Source: Brevibacillus_H ginsengisoli (GTDB taxonomy: Bacteria > Bacillota > Bacilli > Brevibacillales > Brevibacillaceae). Taken from it: a stretch of DNA of 64,000 bases. A program made the position numbers and the translations under genes. Of this stretch, positions 44,422-53,176 are shown piece after piece. Numbering within the stretch: the stretch's first letter is position 1; the number at the start of each line of letters is the position of its first letter. Location of the stretch: contig NZ_JBNJQR010000002.1 of the NCBI RefSeq assembly GCF_050113715.1, positions 434,001-498,000 of the forward strand, in the 5' to 3' direction. The notes beneath the pieces are model-generated. The model was not told the DNA's origin, did no database searches, and saw only the letters and a list, made by a program, of their open reading frames with translations.

Positions 44422-46014
44422 CTAGTTGACTTTACGTTCCCCCGCTTGCCAGAAAGACTCCCGCAATACTACCTTTTGGATTTTTCCGGATGCGGTCTTC
44501 GGCAGCTCCTTGACGAATTGAATCGATTTGGGACATTTGAAGTGCGCCATGCGCTGACGGCAAAACGCGATAATGTCTTCCTCCGTCGCTTGATGTCCCT
44601 CTCGCACTACACATACGGCGTGCGGAACCTCTCCCCATTTTTCGTGCGGGACCGCAATGATGGCAGCTTCGAGGATGCTAGGATGCTCATAGAGTGCTCC
44701 TTCAATTTCTATCGAGGATATATTTTCGCCGCCGCTAATAATAATATCCTTCTTCCTGTCCACAATGTCGATGTAACCATTCGCATCAATCGTTGCCATA
44801 TCCCCTGTGTGATACCAACCATTAACAATCGAACGCGCTGTTTCTTCCGGTTGCTGCCAGTACCCTTCCATCACCGAATTGGAGCGACAGATAACTTCAC
44901 CCACTTCGATTCCGTTTGGTTCAATATCTTCGCCATATTCATTCACGACTCGCGCTTCCACGTTGAGCATACTGATACCGGCTTTGGCCTTCATCCGGTG
45001 AATAAGCTCTTCATTGCCTTCATCGCGGATCGCCTTCTTCACGTGACCCACCGTAATAAAAGGAGAAACCTCCGTCATGCCATACACCTGGAGGAATGTC
45101 CAGCCAAGCTCTTTTTCGACGGCTTTCACGAAAGAAGGAGGAGGTGCAGAACCTGCGATCACGACACGCATATTCTGGTTAATGTGAGCAGTTTTGGACG
45201 ATGGTTCATTTAAAATCATGTTTAATACGGTGGGAGCCATACAGGCAACCGTGACCCCTTCCCGCTCTATGAGGCGAACTATGTGTGCTGGATCTATTTT
45301 ACGCAGCATGACATGAGTCGCTCCCATTCCCGTAAAACAGAACGGTGTCCCCCAGCCGTTAACATGGAACATCGGCAATGTGTGAAGCAAGACATCTTCC
45401 TCTTCTGCTCGAGTATGAATAATCGTATTAATCGCGTTCATGTACAGGCTGCGGTGCGTTTGAATAACACCCTTGGGCCTTCCTGTAGTACCACTCGTAT
45501 AGAGAATGGTTGCCATATCTCGCTCATCGACTTCGACATTGACGATCGTTTCGGGAGCGCTTTCAAGAATAGAATCATAGTGAAGCCAATCACTTGGATT
45601 CTTACAACCTTCTACCGGCAAAGATACATAAAACTCCACCTCAGTAAGGCCTTGTGCAATCGGTGTAATAAGAGGAGCAAGTTCTGCGTCTACCAAAATC
45701 ATTTTAGCACCGGAGTGGTTCATAATATATTCATAGTCGTGTGGAAGTAGCCTTGTGTTCAATGGAACAATGACAGCTCCAAGCAGGAAGGCGGCATAGA
45801 AGGCTTCGTACATTTCGAGACGATTGGGTGAGAGTACAACAATACGATCTCCCTTCTGGATTCCATAGGAACGAAACGCATTGGACAGCCGATTGACGCG
45901 TTGGCCAATCTCTTCGTAGGTAAATCTGCGTTCGCCATCAATTACAGCTGTTTTTTGCGGATAATGGTAGACGGCCCGCTTTAAGAAGTCCTGCAATAAT
46001 AATGGTACGTACAT
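44422..46014 (-). CDS. Long-chain fatty-acid-CoA ligase (acyl-CoA synthetase)
   Basis: About 530 residues of the ANL superfamily, with the AMP-binding loop LYTSGTTGRPKGVIQTH, YGMTEVSPF, the YHTGDMATIDANGYIDIVDR motif and the hinge KDIIISGGENISS. The C-terminal lysine motif PKTASGKIQK is present. The ATG at 46014 follows GGGGGAGG; a longer frame lacks support. It probably activates medium- or long-chain fatty acids for degradation. Confidence 0.9.
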   Translation of the reverse strand: MYVPLLLQDFLKRAVYHYPQKTAVIDGERRFTYEEIGQRVNRLSNAFRSYGIQKGDRIVVLSPNRLEMYEAFYAAFLLGAVIVPLNTRLLPHDYEYIMNHSGAKMILVDAELAPLITPIAQGLTEVEFYVSLPVEGCKNPSDWLHYDSILESAPETIVNVEVDERDMATILYTSGTTGRPKGVIQTHRSLYMNAINTIIHTRAEEEDVLLHTLPMFHVNGWGTPFCFTGMGATHVMLRKIDPAHIVRLIEREGVTVACMAPTVLNMILNEPSSKTAHINQNMRVVIAGSAPPPSFVKAVEKELGWTFLQVYGMTEVSPFITVGHVKKAIRDEGNEELIHRMKAKAGISMLNVEARVVNEYGEDIEPNGIEVGEVICRSNSVMEGYWQQPEETARSIVNGWYHTGDMATIDANGYIDIVDRKKDIIISGGENISSIEIEGALYEHPSILEAAIIAVPHEKWGEVPHAVCVVREGHQATEEDIIAFCRQRMAHFKCPKSIQFVKELPKTASGKIQKVVLRESFWQAGERKVN

Positions 46015-46171
46015 GAGACATTCCTCCCCCGAATACATATATATGGATATAACTGTATATTTTACCAACATACCACATTATCGTTACAGTATCAGAATAA
46101 TCTGTGAACAATTCTTCACATCTTAAACTGGATTAGCATATACCCATTTTTATCGGGAAGGACGTGGTACA

Positions 46172-47455
46172 ATGCCGTTAAATCTCAAACTTGGAACGGC
46201 GAAAGTGGACATCACACCGGCAGAACCATTACAGCTTGCGGGATTTTCTGCACGACACGGCTTGAATTACGAAATAATTGATCAACCGATCTTTGCGCGT
46301 ATTCATTATTTTGAACAGGACCATAATGTAAGCAACAAAAGAAAATCATTAGTCATTTCGGCCGATATTCTTTCTTGGGGCCTTGAACTCATAAAGCGAC
46401 TACGGACTAAAATCTACAAAAGGTGGAAAATAACACAGAATGCAATTATTTTTCATGCGACCCATAATCACTCTGGCCCTCAAACATCCAATTCACTGAT
46501 CGAAATCGGTGAACTCGAACCCCGTTACATCCAACTGCTGGAAGCTCGATTGTTGAAAGGAATAGGAAGTGCCATTGGCAATTTAGAAGAAGTTCAGGTG
46601 GAACGCGGTAAGGGACACTGTCCGATTGGAATTAACAGGCGAAAATACGTGAACGGTAAGATTGATATTGCTCCTAATGTTGATGGCCCTAAAGATCCAG
46701 AAGTTAATGTTATTCGTTTCACTACAATGGAGGGTAAAACCAAAGCGCTGTTTGTGCATTATACATGCCATCCTGCAACGACGAACCGGAATGTGTTGTC
46801 AGCCGAATTTTGTGGTATCGCTGTTGATTACCTGGAACGGTATTTAGGGGAAGGTGCTTTTGTTTCTTACCTGCAAGGGTGCTGTGGTGATATCGATCCT
46901 CTCTTGCAAAAGAGTGGGACGGAGGGTACCGAAGCGATTAATATATTGGGCCATATTCTTGCTGAAGAAGTCATCCGTATTGTTAATACCTCGCTAAAGC
47001 CAGTAACTATTGATGAACTTCGTTGCAGTCAAAAGACTATCGATCTTCCCTTCCAAAGAGTGCCTTCTATTAAAGAGTTAAGGCAAATCGAACAATCAAA
47101 AACCGGAATCGTGAAGAAATGGGCCCAAAAACTATTGGATGAGCCGGAAAGATTGCAACAGTCAATACCTTTAAAATTGACGAGGTTAGATATCGCAGAT
47201 GGGTTATCTTTTCTGGCGTTCAACGCAGAAATCGTAGTGGAATACGGTTCATTCATTAAAAATAATTTTGCCAATAAGATACTGCCTATCCCCTACAGTA
47301 ACGGTACGATCGGTTATGTCGTTACAGCGAAACAATTAGAGGAAGGTGGTTATGAACCGGAAGAGTCTATATTTTGTTACGGGTTGCCTTCTCGGTTCGA
47401 TCCCATTATTGAAGAAAAAATCCGCAGCGGTATCATCCAGTTTTTAAACTCATGA
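46172..47455 (+). CDS. Neutral/alkaline ceramidase-like hydrolase domain protein
   Basis: A 427-residue protein with the opening LGTAKVDITPAEPLQLAGF and a metal-binding stretch FHATHNHSGPQTSN, both typical of neutral ceramidase N-terminal domains, plus HYTCHPATTNRNVLSAEF and LQGCCGDIDPLL. Authentic ceramidases are longer, secreted and carry a C-terminal domain; this lacks both signal peptide and that domain. Bacilli encode many such stand-alone proteins, and the substrate is unknown. Confidence 0.75.
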   Translation: MPLNLKLGTAKVDITPAEPLQLAGFSARHGLNYEIIDQPIFARIHYFEQDHNVSNKRKSLVISADILSWGLELIKRLRTKIYKRWKITQNAIIFHATHNHSGPQTSNSLIEIGELEPRYIQLLEARLLKGIGSAIGNLEEVQVERGKGHCPIGINRRKYVNGKIDIAPNVDGPKDPEVNVIRFTTMEGKTKALFVHYTCHPATTNRNVLSAEFCGIAVDYLERYLGEGAFVSYLQGCCGDIDPLLQKSGTEGTEAINILGHILAEEVIRIVNTSLKPVTIDELRCSQKTIDLPFQRVPSIKELRQIEQSKTGIVKKWAQKLLDEPERLQQSIPLKLTRLDIADGLSFLAFNAEIVVEYGSFIKNNFANKILPIPYSNGTIGYVVTAKQLEEGGYEPEESIFCYGLPSRFDPIIEEKIRSGIIQFLNS

Positions 47456-47478
47456 GCAAGATGAGTTTTGAGAGGAAT

Positions 47479-47910
47479 TTACTCGTTTATATAAAACAAT
47501 AAGCCGGAATCCTTGTGTACAGGATACCGGCTATTTACATTCTTCCTACTTATTAAGGACGCTTTTACAGCTTCTTTTATACGATAAATGAATAATGCCC
47601 CAACATACCATAGGAGTAATCCCAAGACAACGCTTAGCCACCAGATTTTGGTGACCATGAGAGATATCAGGACGACTATCACACAGAGAGCGCAACCAGC
47701 CATTCCGAAGACAGATCCCCTGGCAATCTCCGCCGCTTTGTGAGATCCATAAGTTAAACCGACCATCATGACGGAGATGATCATGACTGATGGAAAAGTG
47801 GCAGCGATACCGCTTAAGACCTTCCAGGAAGATAGACTAGAAATGAGATAACTGAGCACAACGGCAATCCCACCCAAGAAAAAGCTAAGTATCATCCGTT
47901 TGCGTTCCAT
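47479..47910 (-). CDS. DUF3147-like small membrane protein (second of a pair)
   Basis: About 143 residues with four hydrophobic helices (ILSFFLGGIAVVLSYLISSL, FPSVMIISVMMVGLTYGSHK and so on). The start at 47910 uses GGAGG within the stop region of the upstream gene, 5 bases away. It is paralogous in layout to that gene. Family assignment is tentative; the FocA-like gene upstream suggests a transport-linked role. Confidence 0.55.
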   Translation of the reverse strand: MERKRMILSFFLGGIAVVLSYLISSLSSWKVLSGIAATFPSVMIISVMMVGLTYGSHKAAEIARGSVFGMAGCALCVIVVLISLMVTKIWWLSVVLGLLLWYVGALFIYRIKEAVKASLISRKNVNSRYPVHKDSGLLFYINE

Positions 47911-47915
47911 TTTGG

Positions 47916-48284
47916 TTAGCCTCCAATTTGTGTCGATACATAAGAAACAATAATGGATACACACAACCATCCGACGACTGACTGAACCAAGCCTTTTTTC
48001 CATCCGTATTTGGTACTCATTACGCCCACCGCCACAGCGCAGAGGATGTTAATTCCCATTCCGATCAGTGCCCCTTTGGAAAGCGCGATCGATCGACTAA
48101 TCAGTTCGCTGCCGGAAGCGTCAAGACGAATGGTCAACACAGCAGCAAGATAAACAGCAGGAAAGGCAGCAAAGATTCCGCCTATGGTTCCACCGATTTT
48201 GCGAGCTAAAAATGTTGAAGCAACCACGGCTCCCCCACCCAGCACGAAACGGATGAGAATGCTGGACAACGATAGGTCAACCAT
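47916..48284 (-). CDS. DUF3147-like small membrane protein (first of a pair)
   Basis: A 122-residue protein with four hydrophobic helices (LIRFVLGGGAVVASTFLARK, GGIFAAFPAVYLAAVLTIRL, then two more). It overlaps the FocA-like gene by 8 bases and is followed 5 bases later by a second protein of similar pattern, so the two probably work as a heterodimeric membrane complex. Function unknown. Confidence 0.6.
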   Translation of the reverse strand: MVDLSLSSILIRFVLGGGAVVASTFLARKIGGTIGGIFAAFPAVYLAAVLTIRLDASGSELISRSIALSKGALIGMGINILCAVAVGVMSTKYGWKKGLVQSVVGWLCVSIIVSYVSTQIGG

Positions 48285-49107
48285 AATTCTTACCCCTCAC
48301 TTGTACAGGTTTGATGGTATTACTAGATTCTACTTTTTCATCGTTTTTCAGATAAGCAAGCCAGTATGCACCCGCTACAAATATACTTCCACCCACGGCA
48401 TTTCCCAAGAAGACAGGGACAAAATTTCTCAAATAATCCAACCACGAGAAGTGTCCAGCAAAGATGGCTGCCGGAATCACAAACATGTTGGCTACCACGT
48501 GCTGAAATCCAATAGCGACGAACGCCATGGTCGGGAACCAGATTCCAAGGATTTTGCCTGACATATCCTCGGCTCCATATGCTAACCAGACGGCTAAAGC
48601 AACTAGCCAGTTACAACCAATCCCTGAAATGAAGGATTGCAAGAAGGTTTCCTCCAGTTTCGCATGGGCTATGGCAACCGTCTTCAAAGCATATGGCCCA
48701 GTCTCCGTCAAACCAAGCACATGTCCGAACAGATACGCGACACACAAAGCTCCCAAAAGATTGCTGAGGGTTACCCAGAACCAGTTGGTGACAAGAGCTT
48801 GCCAACTAATTCGTTTGGCGAACCGGGCAAGCGGGACGGCCATCATATTCCCTGTCAAGAGCTCTCCACCCGCGAGTAACGTAAGAATAAGACCTAATGG
48901 AAAGATGGAAGCTCCCAGAAATGAACCCACACCGGCCCACTCCTTAGGAAAGACAGCAGCAACCCGGATGTTTAACAAGAAACCAAGTGAGATAAAAGCA
49001 CCTGCCAAGAATCCCAAAACGAGTGTTTGACTGATTGGCATTGTGGCTTTTTTGAATCCTGTTTCAACTGTGACTTTGGCAATGGCATCAGGTTTGAGAT
49101 AAGACAT
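48277..49107 (-). CDS. Formate/nitrite transporter (FNT family, FocA/NirC)
   Basis: A 276-residue pentameric-channel subunit with the FNT signatures GFLAGAFISLGFLLNIRVA, ELLTGNMMAVPLARF and GIGCNWLVALAVWLA, and FVAIGFQHVVANMFVIP. Six helices are expected. It exports formate or takes up nitrite; with pflB and adhE nearby formate is plausible. The start at 49107 follows ATGGAGG. A Rex/Fnr-type palindrome sits just upstream. Confidence 0.92.
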   Translation of the reverse strand: MSYLKPDAIAKVTVETGFKKATMPISQTLVLGFLAGAFISLGFLLNIRVAAVFPKEWAGVGSFLGASIFPLGLILTLLAGGELLTGNMMAVPLARFAKRISWQALVTNWFWVTLSNLLGALCVAYLFGHVLGLTETGPYALKTVAIAHAKLEETFLQSFISGIGCNWLVALAVWLAYGAEDMSGKILGIWFPTMAFVAIGFQHVVANMFVIPAAIFAGHFSWLDYLRNFVPVFLGNAVGGSIFVAGAYWLAYLKNDEKVESSNTIKPVQVRGKNYG

Positions 49108-49137
49108 AAATAACTGCCTCCATAGTGAGAAGATTCT

Positions 49138-49155
49138 ATGTGAAATATTTCACAT
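49138..49155 (-). promoter_or_regulatory. Rex/Fnr-type operator upstream of the formate/nitrite transporter
   Basis: ATGTGAA-ATAT-TTCACAT, a perfect palindrome. Its centre is only about 39 bases before the start codon and it precedes a -10-like TAGAAT directly, which suits a repressor such as Rex better than class II activation by Fnr. Confidence 0.65.
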
Positions 49156-49328
49156 GTTTTCTGCGCCTTCATTCTACCCTCTTCCCTCTCATTTTCCTAG
49201 TGAAAAAAAATGTAACTTAAATAGAGCGTTTTCAATGGCGACCAAGGATTTTTTTAGAAATAGCTCTGTTGATAATCCAGTAAAAAAGAAAAAGAACCTG
49301 ATTATGGTCCTTTTATTGGCGTTTATTT

Positions 49329-49841
49329 CTATTCTCCTAACCATTGTTGCACTTTTGTATCCATCTCCTTTTGTAAATCCTTTATATTTCCAATATCTTG
49401 TTGCGCCAATTTGAAGTATTTTTCAGGAAACATCTTTTTTAAAGAAGACTGATACAAATCACCGTCTTGAGGTTCTATATATTCGATAACAGAGTAGTGC
49501 GCATCATTCTTCTTTAACCGAATGACAGCAGGCAAAGAATGTCCGGATTGGATTTCTTCACCAGAGGATTTATTAAAACCACCATAATAAGACCACATAT
49601 AGACACTTAAGACTCCATTTGATTCACTAGTGCCATATACTTTATGGACTTCAAACTGTTTTTCTGTGTGAGCATATGAAGATAAGTATTTTTGAATGAT
49701 GTAATTAGAAATTACCTCATCCATCTCTACGGTAATGTTTTTATCCCCATCTTTGAGTTCTATCCCATTTCCATTACAACCTGTTAATAACACCGCTACA
49801 AATAGCAGAAATAACCCGGTTAATTTTAATGTGTTTATCAA
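49329..49841 (-). CDS. Lipoprotein of unknown function
   Basis: A 170-residue protein with a lipoprotein signal peptide (LFLLFVAVLLTGC lipobox at about residue 22) followed by an exported domain with no familiar motif. Lipidation anchors it to the outer face of the membrane. It stands alone between the transporter operon and adhE. Confidence 0.7.
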   Translation of the reverse strand: MINTLKLTGLFLLFVAVLLTGCNGNGIELKDGDKNITVEMDEVISNYIIQKYLSSYAHTEKQFEVHKVYGTSESNGVLSVYMWSYYGGFNKSSGEEIQSGHSLPAVIRLKKNDAHYSVIEYIEPQDGDLYQSSLKKMFPEKYFKLAQQDIGNIKDLQKEMDTKVQQWLGE

Positions 49842-50298
49842 AAGTTCGTCTCCTCTGCTCTTTAATTGAACAATTGTATTCCTAATAAGGATACGCTCTC
49901 AAAGAATGATACGTTTCATTATTTGGTAATAAACAACTCTCTACTATCATTTTGCTTATAGAACCATCATCCCTTCTATTTCTCACAATATCGGTGAATT
50001 GAAACCGAATACTGGCTCACTTGCCGAAAATGACGCAAGAGATTGAATGCACATAGTCTTAGAAATAAAAGAAAAAACCTCAAGATGAATCGAAGGCTTC
50101 CATTTTTCAATCTGATGTTTCGAGATCAACGTCACAATCCTGTGTATACTCTACTGACTTAATTCTCTACACCTAATGCTGTTATTCCCCCACCGTAAAT
50201 TTCTTAAAAACCTTATTCGAACAGCGAAAAACCTATCTATAAGGGAGTGAAAACGGTTAATTCAGCAGATAAATCATTATAATCTCGTAAAATAGGGT
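49842..50298. other. Intergenic region between lipoprotein and adhE promoters
   Basis: About 450 AT-rich bases. I see no convincing gene, only the lipoprotein leader and, towards 50299, the start of the adhE regulatory region. Short T/A runs occur near 50070-50110 but no strong terminator stem. Confidence 0.4.
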
Positions 50299-50327
50299 TT
50301 GTGAATTATTTCACAACGTTATATTAT
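50299..50327 (+). promoter_or_regulatory. adhE promoter with Rex-type box 1
   Basis: The perfect palindrome TTGTGAA-TTAT-TTCACAA (50299-50316) contains the -35 (TTGTGA); after 17 bases follows the -10 TATTAT (50322-50327). An operator covering the -35 means repression, as by the NADH-sensing repressor Rex. The core also fits an Fnr box, but the position does not suit activation. Confidence 0.75.
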
Positions 50328-50389
50328 GAGTGTGCAAAGAGATTCGGTAGGGGGAAAACGAACTACCTGGAAAACAATCGCCATTATAC

Positions 50390-50407
50390 TTGTGAATTAT
50401 TTCACAA
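50390..50407 (+). promoter_or_regulatory. adhE Rex-type box 2
   Basis: An exact second copy of TTGTGAA-TTAT-TTCACAA, about 71 bases before the adhE start and directly after a TATACT -10-like element (50385-50390). Centre-to-centre distance from box 1 is 91 bases. Confidence 0.75.
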
Positions 50408-50477
50408 AGTCTCCTTTCCACTCTCTTTCTGTTTTGCGATTACCATTCAAAGCTCACTATTGGAGGATGAAGTTCAC

Positions 50478-53087
50478 ATGAAAAGCAAAGCGGATACTAA
50501 AGCAGTAGAAACAATTACTGTAGACGTAAATGGCATGATTGATGGCTTGCTCGCCAACGCCAAAACAGCTCTTGATGAAATGATGAAACTTGATCAGGAA
50601 GCAGTAGACCGCATTGTGCAGGCTATGGCCTTGGCTGGATTAAATAAACACATGGAATTGGCTAAAATGGCTGTGGAAGAAACCGGCCGTGGTGTTTTCG
50701 AAGACAAGATCACGAAGAACATCTTCTCTACCGAATATGTTTATCATAGCATCAAATACGATAAAACTGTAGGCGTTATTCACGAAAACGAAACAGATGG
50801 ATATGTAGAAATCGCTGAACCAATCGGGATTATCGCAGGTGTTACACCAGTAACAAACCCAACTTCTACTACAATGTTCAAATCTATCATTTCTATTAAA
50901 GCAAGAAACCCAATCATCTTCGCCTTCCACCCATCTGCACAAAAATGCAGTGTGGCTGCTGCAAAAACCTTGTTGGATGCAGCAATTGAAGCTGGTGCTC
51001 CAAAACACGCGATTCAATGGGTTGAATACCCTTCTGTAGAAGCAACACAAGTATTAATGAATCACCCTGATGTATCCTTGATCCTGGCAACTGGTGGTTC
51101 TGGAATGGTTAAATCCGCATACAGCAGCGGTAAACCTGCTCTTGGTGTAGGACCGGGTAACGTTCCTTGCTACATCGAGAAAACAGCAAACATCAAACGC
51201 GCTGTAACTGACTTGATCCTCTCCAAAACTTTTGATAACGGTATGATTTGCGCTTCTGAGCAAGCGGTAATCATCGATGAAGCGATCTATGCTGAAACAA
51301 CTGGGTTCATGAAAGAAAATGGTTGCTACTTCGTATCTCCAGAAGAAAAAATCAAACTAGAAAACATGATGATGAAGCCTGGTACATGTGCGGTTAACCC
51401 AACAATCGTTGGTCAGTCCCCTGCAATCATCGCCAAAATGGCAGGCTTCTCCGTACCAGCTGACACCAAAATGATCGTTGTTGAGTTAGAAGGTGTTGGA
51501 CCGAAGTATCCATTGTCCGCTGAGAAGTTAAGCCCAGTACTTGCTTGCTTCAAAGTAAAAAACAGCGAAGAAGGGATCACTCGCGCAGAAGAAATGACCT
51601 TGTTTGGTGGTATGGGTCACTCCTCTGTTATCCACTCTACTGATGATGATGTGATTAACGCTTTTGCGAAACGCCTAAAAACTGGACGTCTGATCGTGAA
51701 CTCCCCTTCTACTCACGGGGCGATCGGTGACATCTACAACACATTGATCCCATCCTTGACACTTGGTTGCGGTTCTTACGGTCATAACTCTACAACTTCT
51801 AACGTAACATCTCGTCATTTGATCAACATCAAACGTGTCGCTAAACGGAGGGTCAATATGCAATGGTTTAAAGTACCAAATCGTATTTACTTCGAAAACG
51901 GCTCTCTTCAATACTTGGAGAAAATGCCGAACATCTCTCGTGCGATGATCGTAACCGATAACTCCATGGTGAAATTCGGTTATGTCGATAAAGTGTTGAC
52001 TCAATTGCGTAAACGTCTTGATTATGTTCACTGCGAAATTTTCAGTGAGGTTGAACCAGATCCATCCGTTGAAACCGTAATGAACGGTGTAAAAATGATG
52101 AACAACTTCCAACCTGACGTCATTATCGCTCTTGGTGGCGGTTCCGCAATGGATGCTGCCAAAGGTATGTGGTTGTTCTACGAATATCCTGATCTCTCCT
52201 TCGATGACTTGCGTCAGAAATTCTTGGATATTCGTAAACGTGTGTACAAGTTCCCTAAATTGGGTACCAAAGCACAAATGGTTGCGATCCCTACAACATC
52301 TGGTACTGGTTCTGAGGTTACATCTTTCGCGGTTATTACTGATAAAACTCAAAATGAGAAATACCCATTGGCTGACTATGAATTGACTCCAGACGTGGCG
52401 ATTATTGACCCATCTCTTGTCATGACCGTGCCAAAAGGTGTAACGGCTGACACTGGTATGGACGTACTCACCCATGCGATTGAAGCGTATGTATCCATCA
52501 TGGCTTCTGACTATACCGATGCGTTGGCACTGAAAGCAATTGAGCTTGTCTTTAAGTACCTGCCACGCGCCTATAAAGATGGTAAAGACGCAGTAGCCCG
52601 TGAAAAAATGCACAATGCTTCCACAATGGCTGGTATGGCGTTTGCCAACGCGTTCTTGGGTATCAACCACAGTCTTGCGCACAAATTGGGTGCTGAATTC
52701 CATGTGCCACATGGTCGCGCAAACAGTGTTCTCTTACCTTTCGTTATCCGTTACAATGCGTCGAAACCGACTAAATTCGTATCTTTCCCTAAATATGAGC
52801 GCTTCATTGCAGATGAAAAGTATGCGGAAATCGCCCGTTTCCTTGGTTTGCCAGCTTCCACCACCGCTGAAGGTGTTGAATCTTTGATCAAAGCGGTTAA
52901 AAACTTGGCAAAAGAAGTTGAGGTTCCAGCATCTATTCAAGCTTGCGGAGTAAACGCAGCTGAATTTGAAGCAAAAGTTGACACGCTTGCAGAACGCGCA
53001 TTTGAAGATCAATGTACAACAGCCAACCCTCGTCTTCCACTTGTAAAAGAACTTGCCGCCATCTACCGTCAAGCGTACAAAGGCTAA
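50478..53087 (+). CDS. adhE: Bifunctional acetaldehyde-CoA/alcohol dehydrogenase
   Basis: An 869-residue enzyme. The N-terminal half is an acylating aldehyde dehydrogenase (GVTPVTNPTSTTMFKSI, catalytic Cys in DNGMICASEQAVI); the C-terminal half is an iron-dependent alcohol dehydrogenase (ALGGGSAMDAAKGMWLFYE, His-rich iron site GINHSLAHKLGAEFHVPHGR). It reduces acetyl-CoA to ethanol, regenerating NAD during fermentation. The start ATG at 50478 follows GGAGG; the longer open frame upstream runs through the promoter. One unbroken frame. Confidence 0.96.
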   Translation: MKSKADTKAVETITVDVNGMIDGLLANAKTALDEMMKLDQEAVDRIVQAMALAGLNKHMELAKMAVEETGRGVFEDKITKNIFSTEYVYHSIKYDKTVGVIHENETDGYVEIAEPIGIIAGVTPVTNPTSTTMFKSIISIKARNPIIFAFHPSAQKCSVAAAKTLLDAAIEAGAPKHAIQWVEYPSVEATQVLMNHPDVSLILATGGSGMVKSAYSSGKPALGVGPGNVPCYIEKTANIKRAVTDLILSKTFDNGMICASEQAVIIDEAIYAETTGFMKENGCYFVSPEEKIKLENMMMKPGTCAVNPTIVGQSPAIIAKMAGFSVPADTKMIVVELEGVGPKYPLSAEKLSPVLACFKVKNSEEGITRAEEMTLFGGMGHSSVIHSTDDDVINAFAKRLKTGRLIVNSPSTHGAIGDIYNTLIPSLTLGCGSYGHNSTTSNVTSRHLINIKRVAKRRVNMQWFKVPNRIYFENGSLQYLEKMPNISRAMIVTDNSMVKFGYVDKVLTQLRKRLDYVHCEIFSEVEPDPSVETVMNGVKMMNNFQPDVIIALGGGSAMDAAKGMWLFYEYPDLSFDDLRQKFLDIRKRVYKFPKLGTKAQMVAIPTTSGTGSEVTSFAVITDKTQNEKYPLADYELTPDVAIIDPSLVMTVPKGVTADTGMDVLTHAIEAYVSIMASDYTDALALKAIELVFKYLPRAYKDGKDAVAREKMHNASTMAGMAFANAFLGINHSLAHKLGAEFHVPHGRANSVLLPFVIRYNASKPTKFVSFPKYERFIADEKYAEIARFLGLPASTTAEGVESLIKAVKNLAKEVEVPASIQACGVNAAEFEAKVDTLAERAFEDQCTTANPRLPLVKELAAIYRQAYKG

Positions 53088-53102
53088 GCATCTACCTCTC
53101 CT

Positions 53103-53129
53103 CCCGGTTGAAGGTTCATCTTAACCGGG
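53103..53129 (+). other. Stem-loop in the adhE-pflB intergenic region
   Basis: CCCGGTT/AACCGGG forms a 7-bp GC-rich stem with a 13-base loop. No T run follows, so it is not a standard terminator. It may be an mRNA processing or stability element between the two genes. Confidence 0.5.
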
Positions 53130-53176
53130 GGGAACCTACATTTTACCATACTCACCTATGAAGGGAATTGAGATAT

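Noticed and set aside
44308..45213. 301-codon frame antisense to the acyl-CoA synthetase
   Set aside because: Arg/Phe/His-rich shadow of the coding strand, no motif or ribosome site.
46103..46120. TGTGAA-N6-TTCACA palindrome before the ceramidase-like gene
   Set aside because: The spacer is two bases longer than in Rex or Fnr boxes, so it was not counted with them.
49154..49414. 86-codon plus-strand frame next to the transporter
   Set aside because: Starts inside the regulatory palindrome, overlaps the lipoprotein tail and lacks a good ribosome site.
51675..52712. 345-codon frame antisense to adhE
   Set aside because: Wholly inside adhE on the opposite strand, Cys/His/Phe-rich composition, no ribosome site: a shadow of a high-expression gene.
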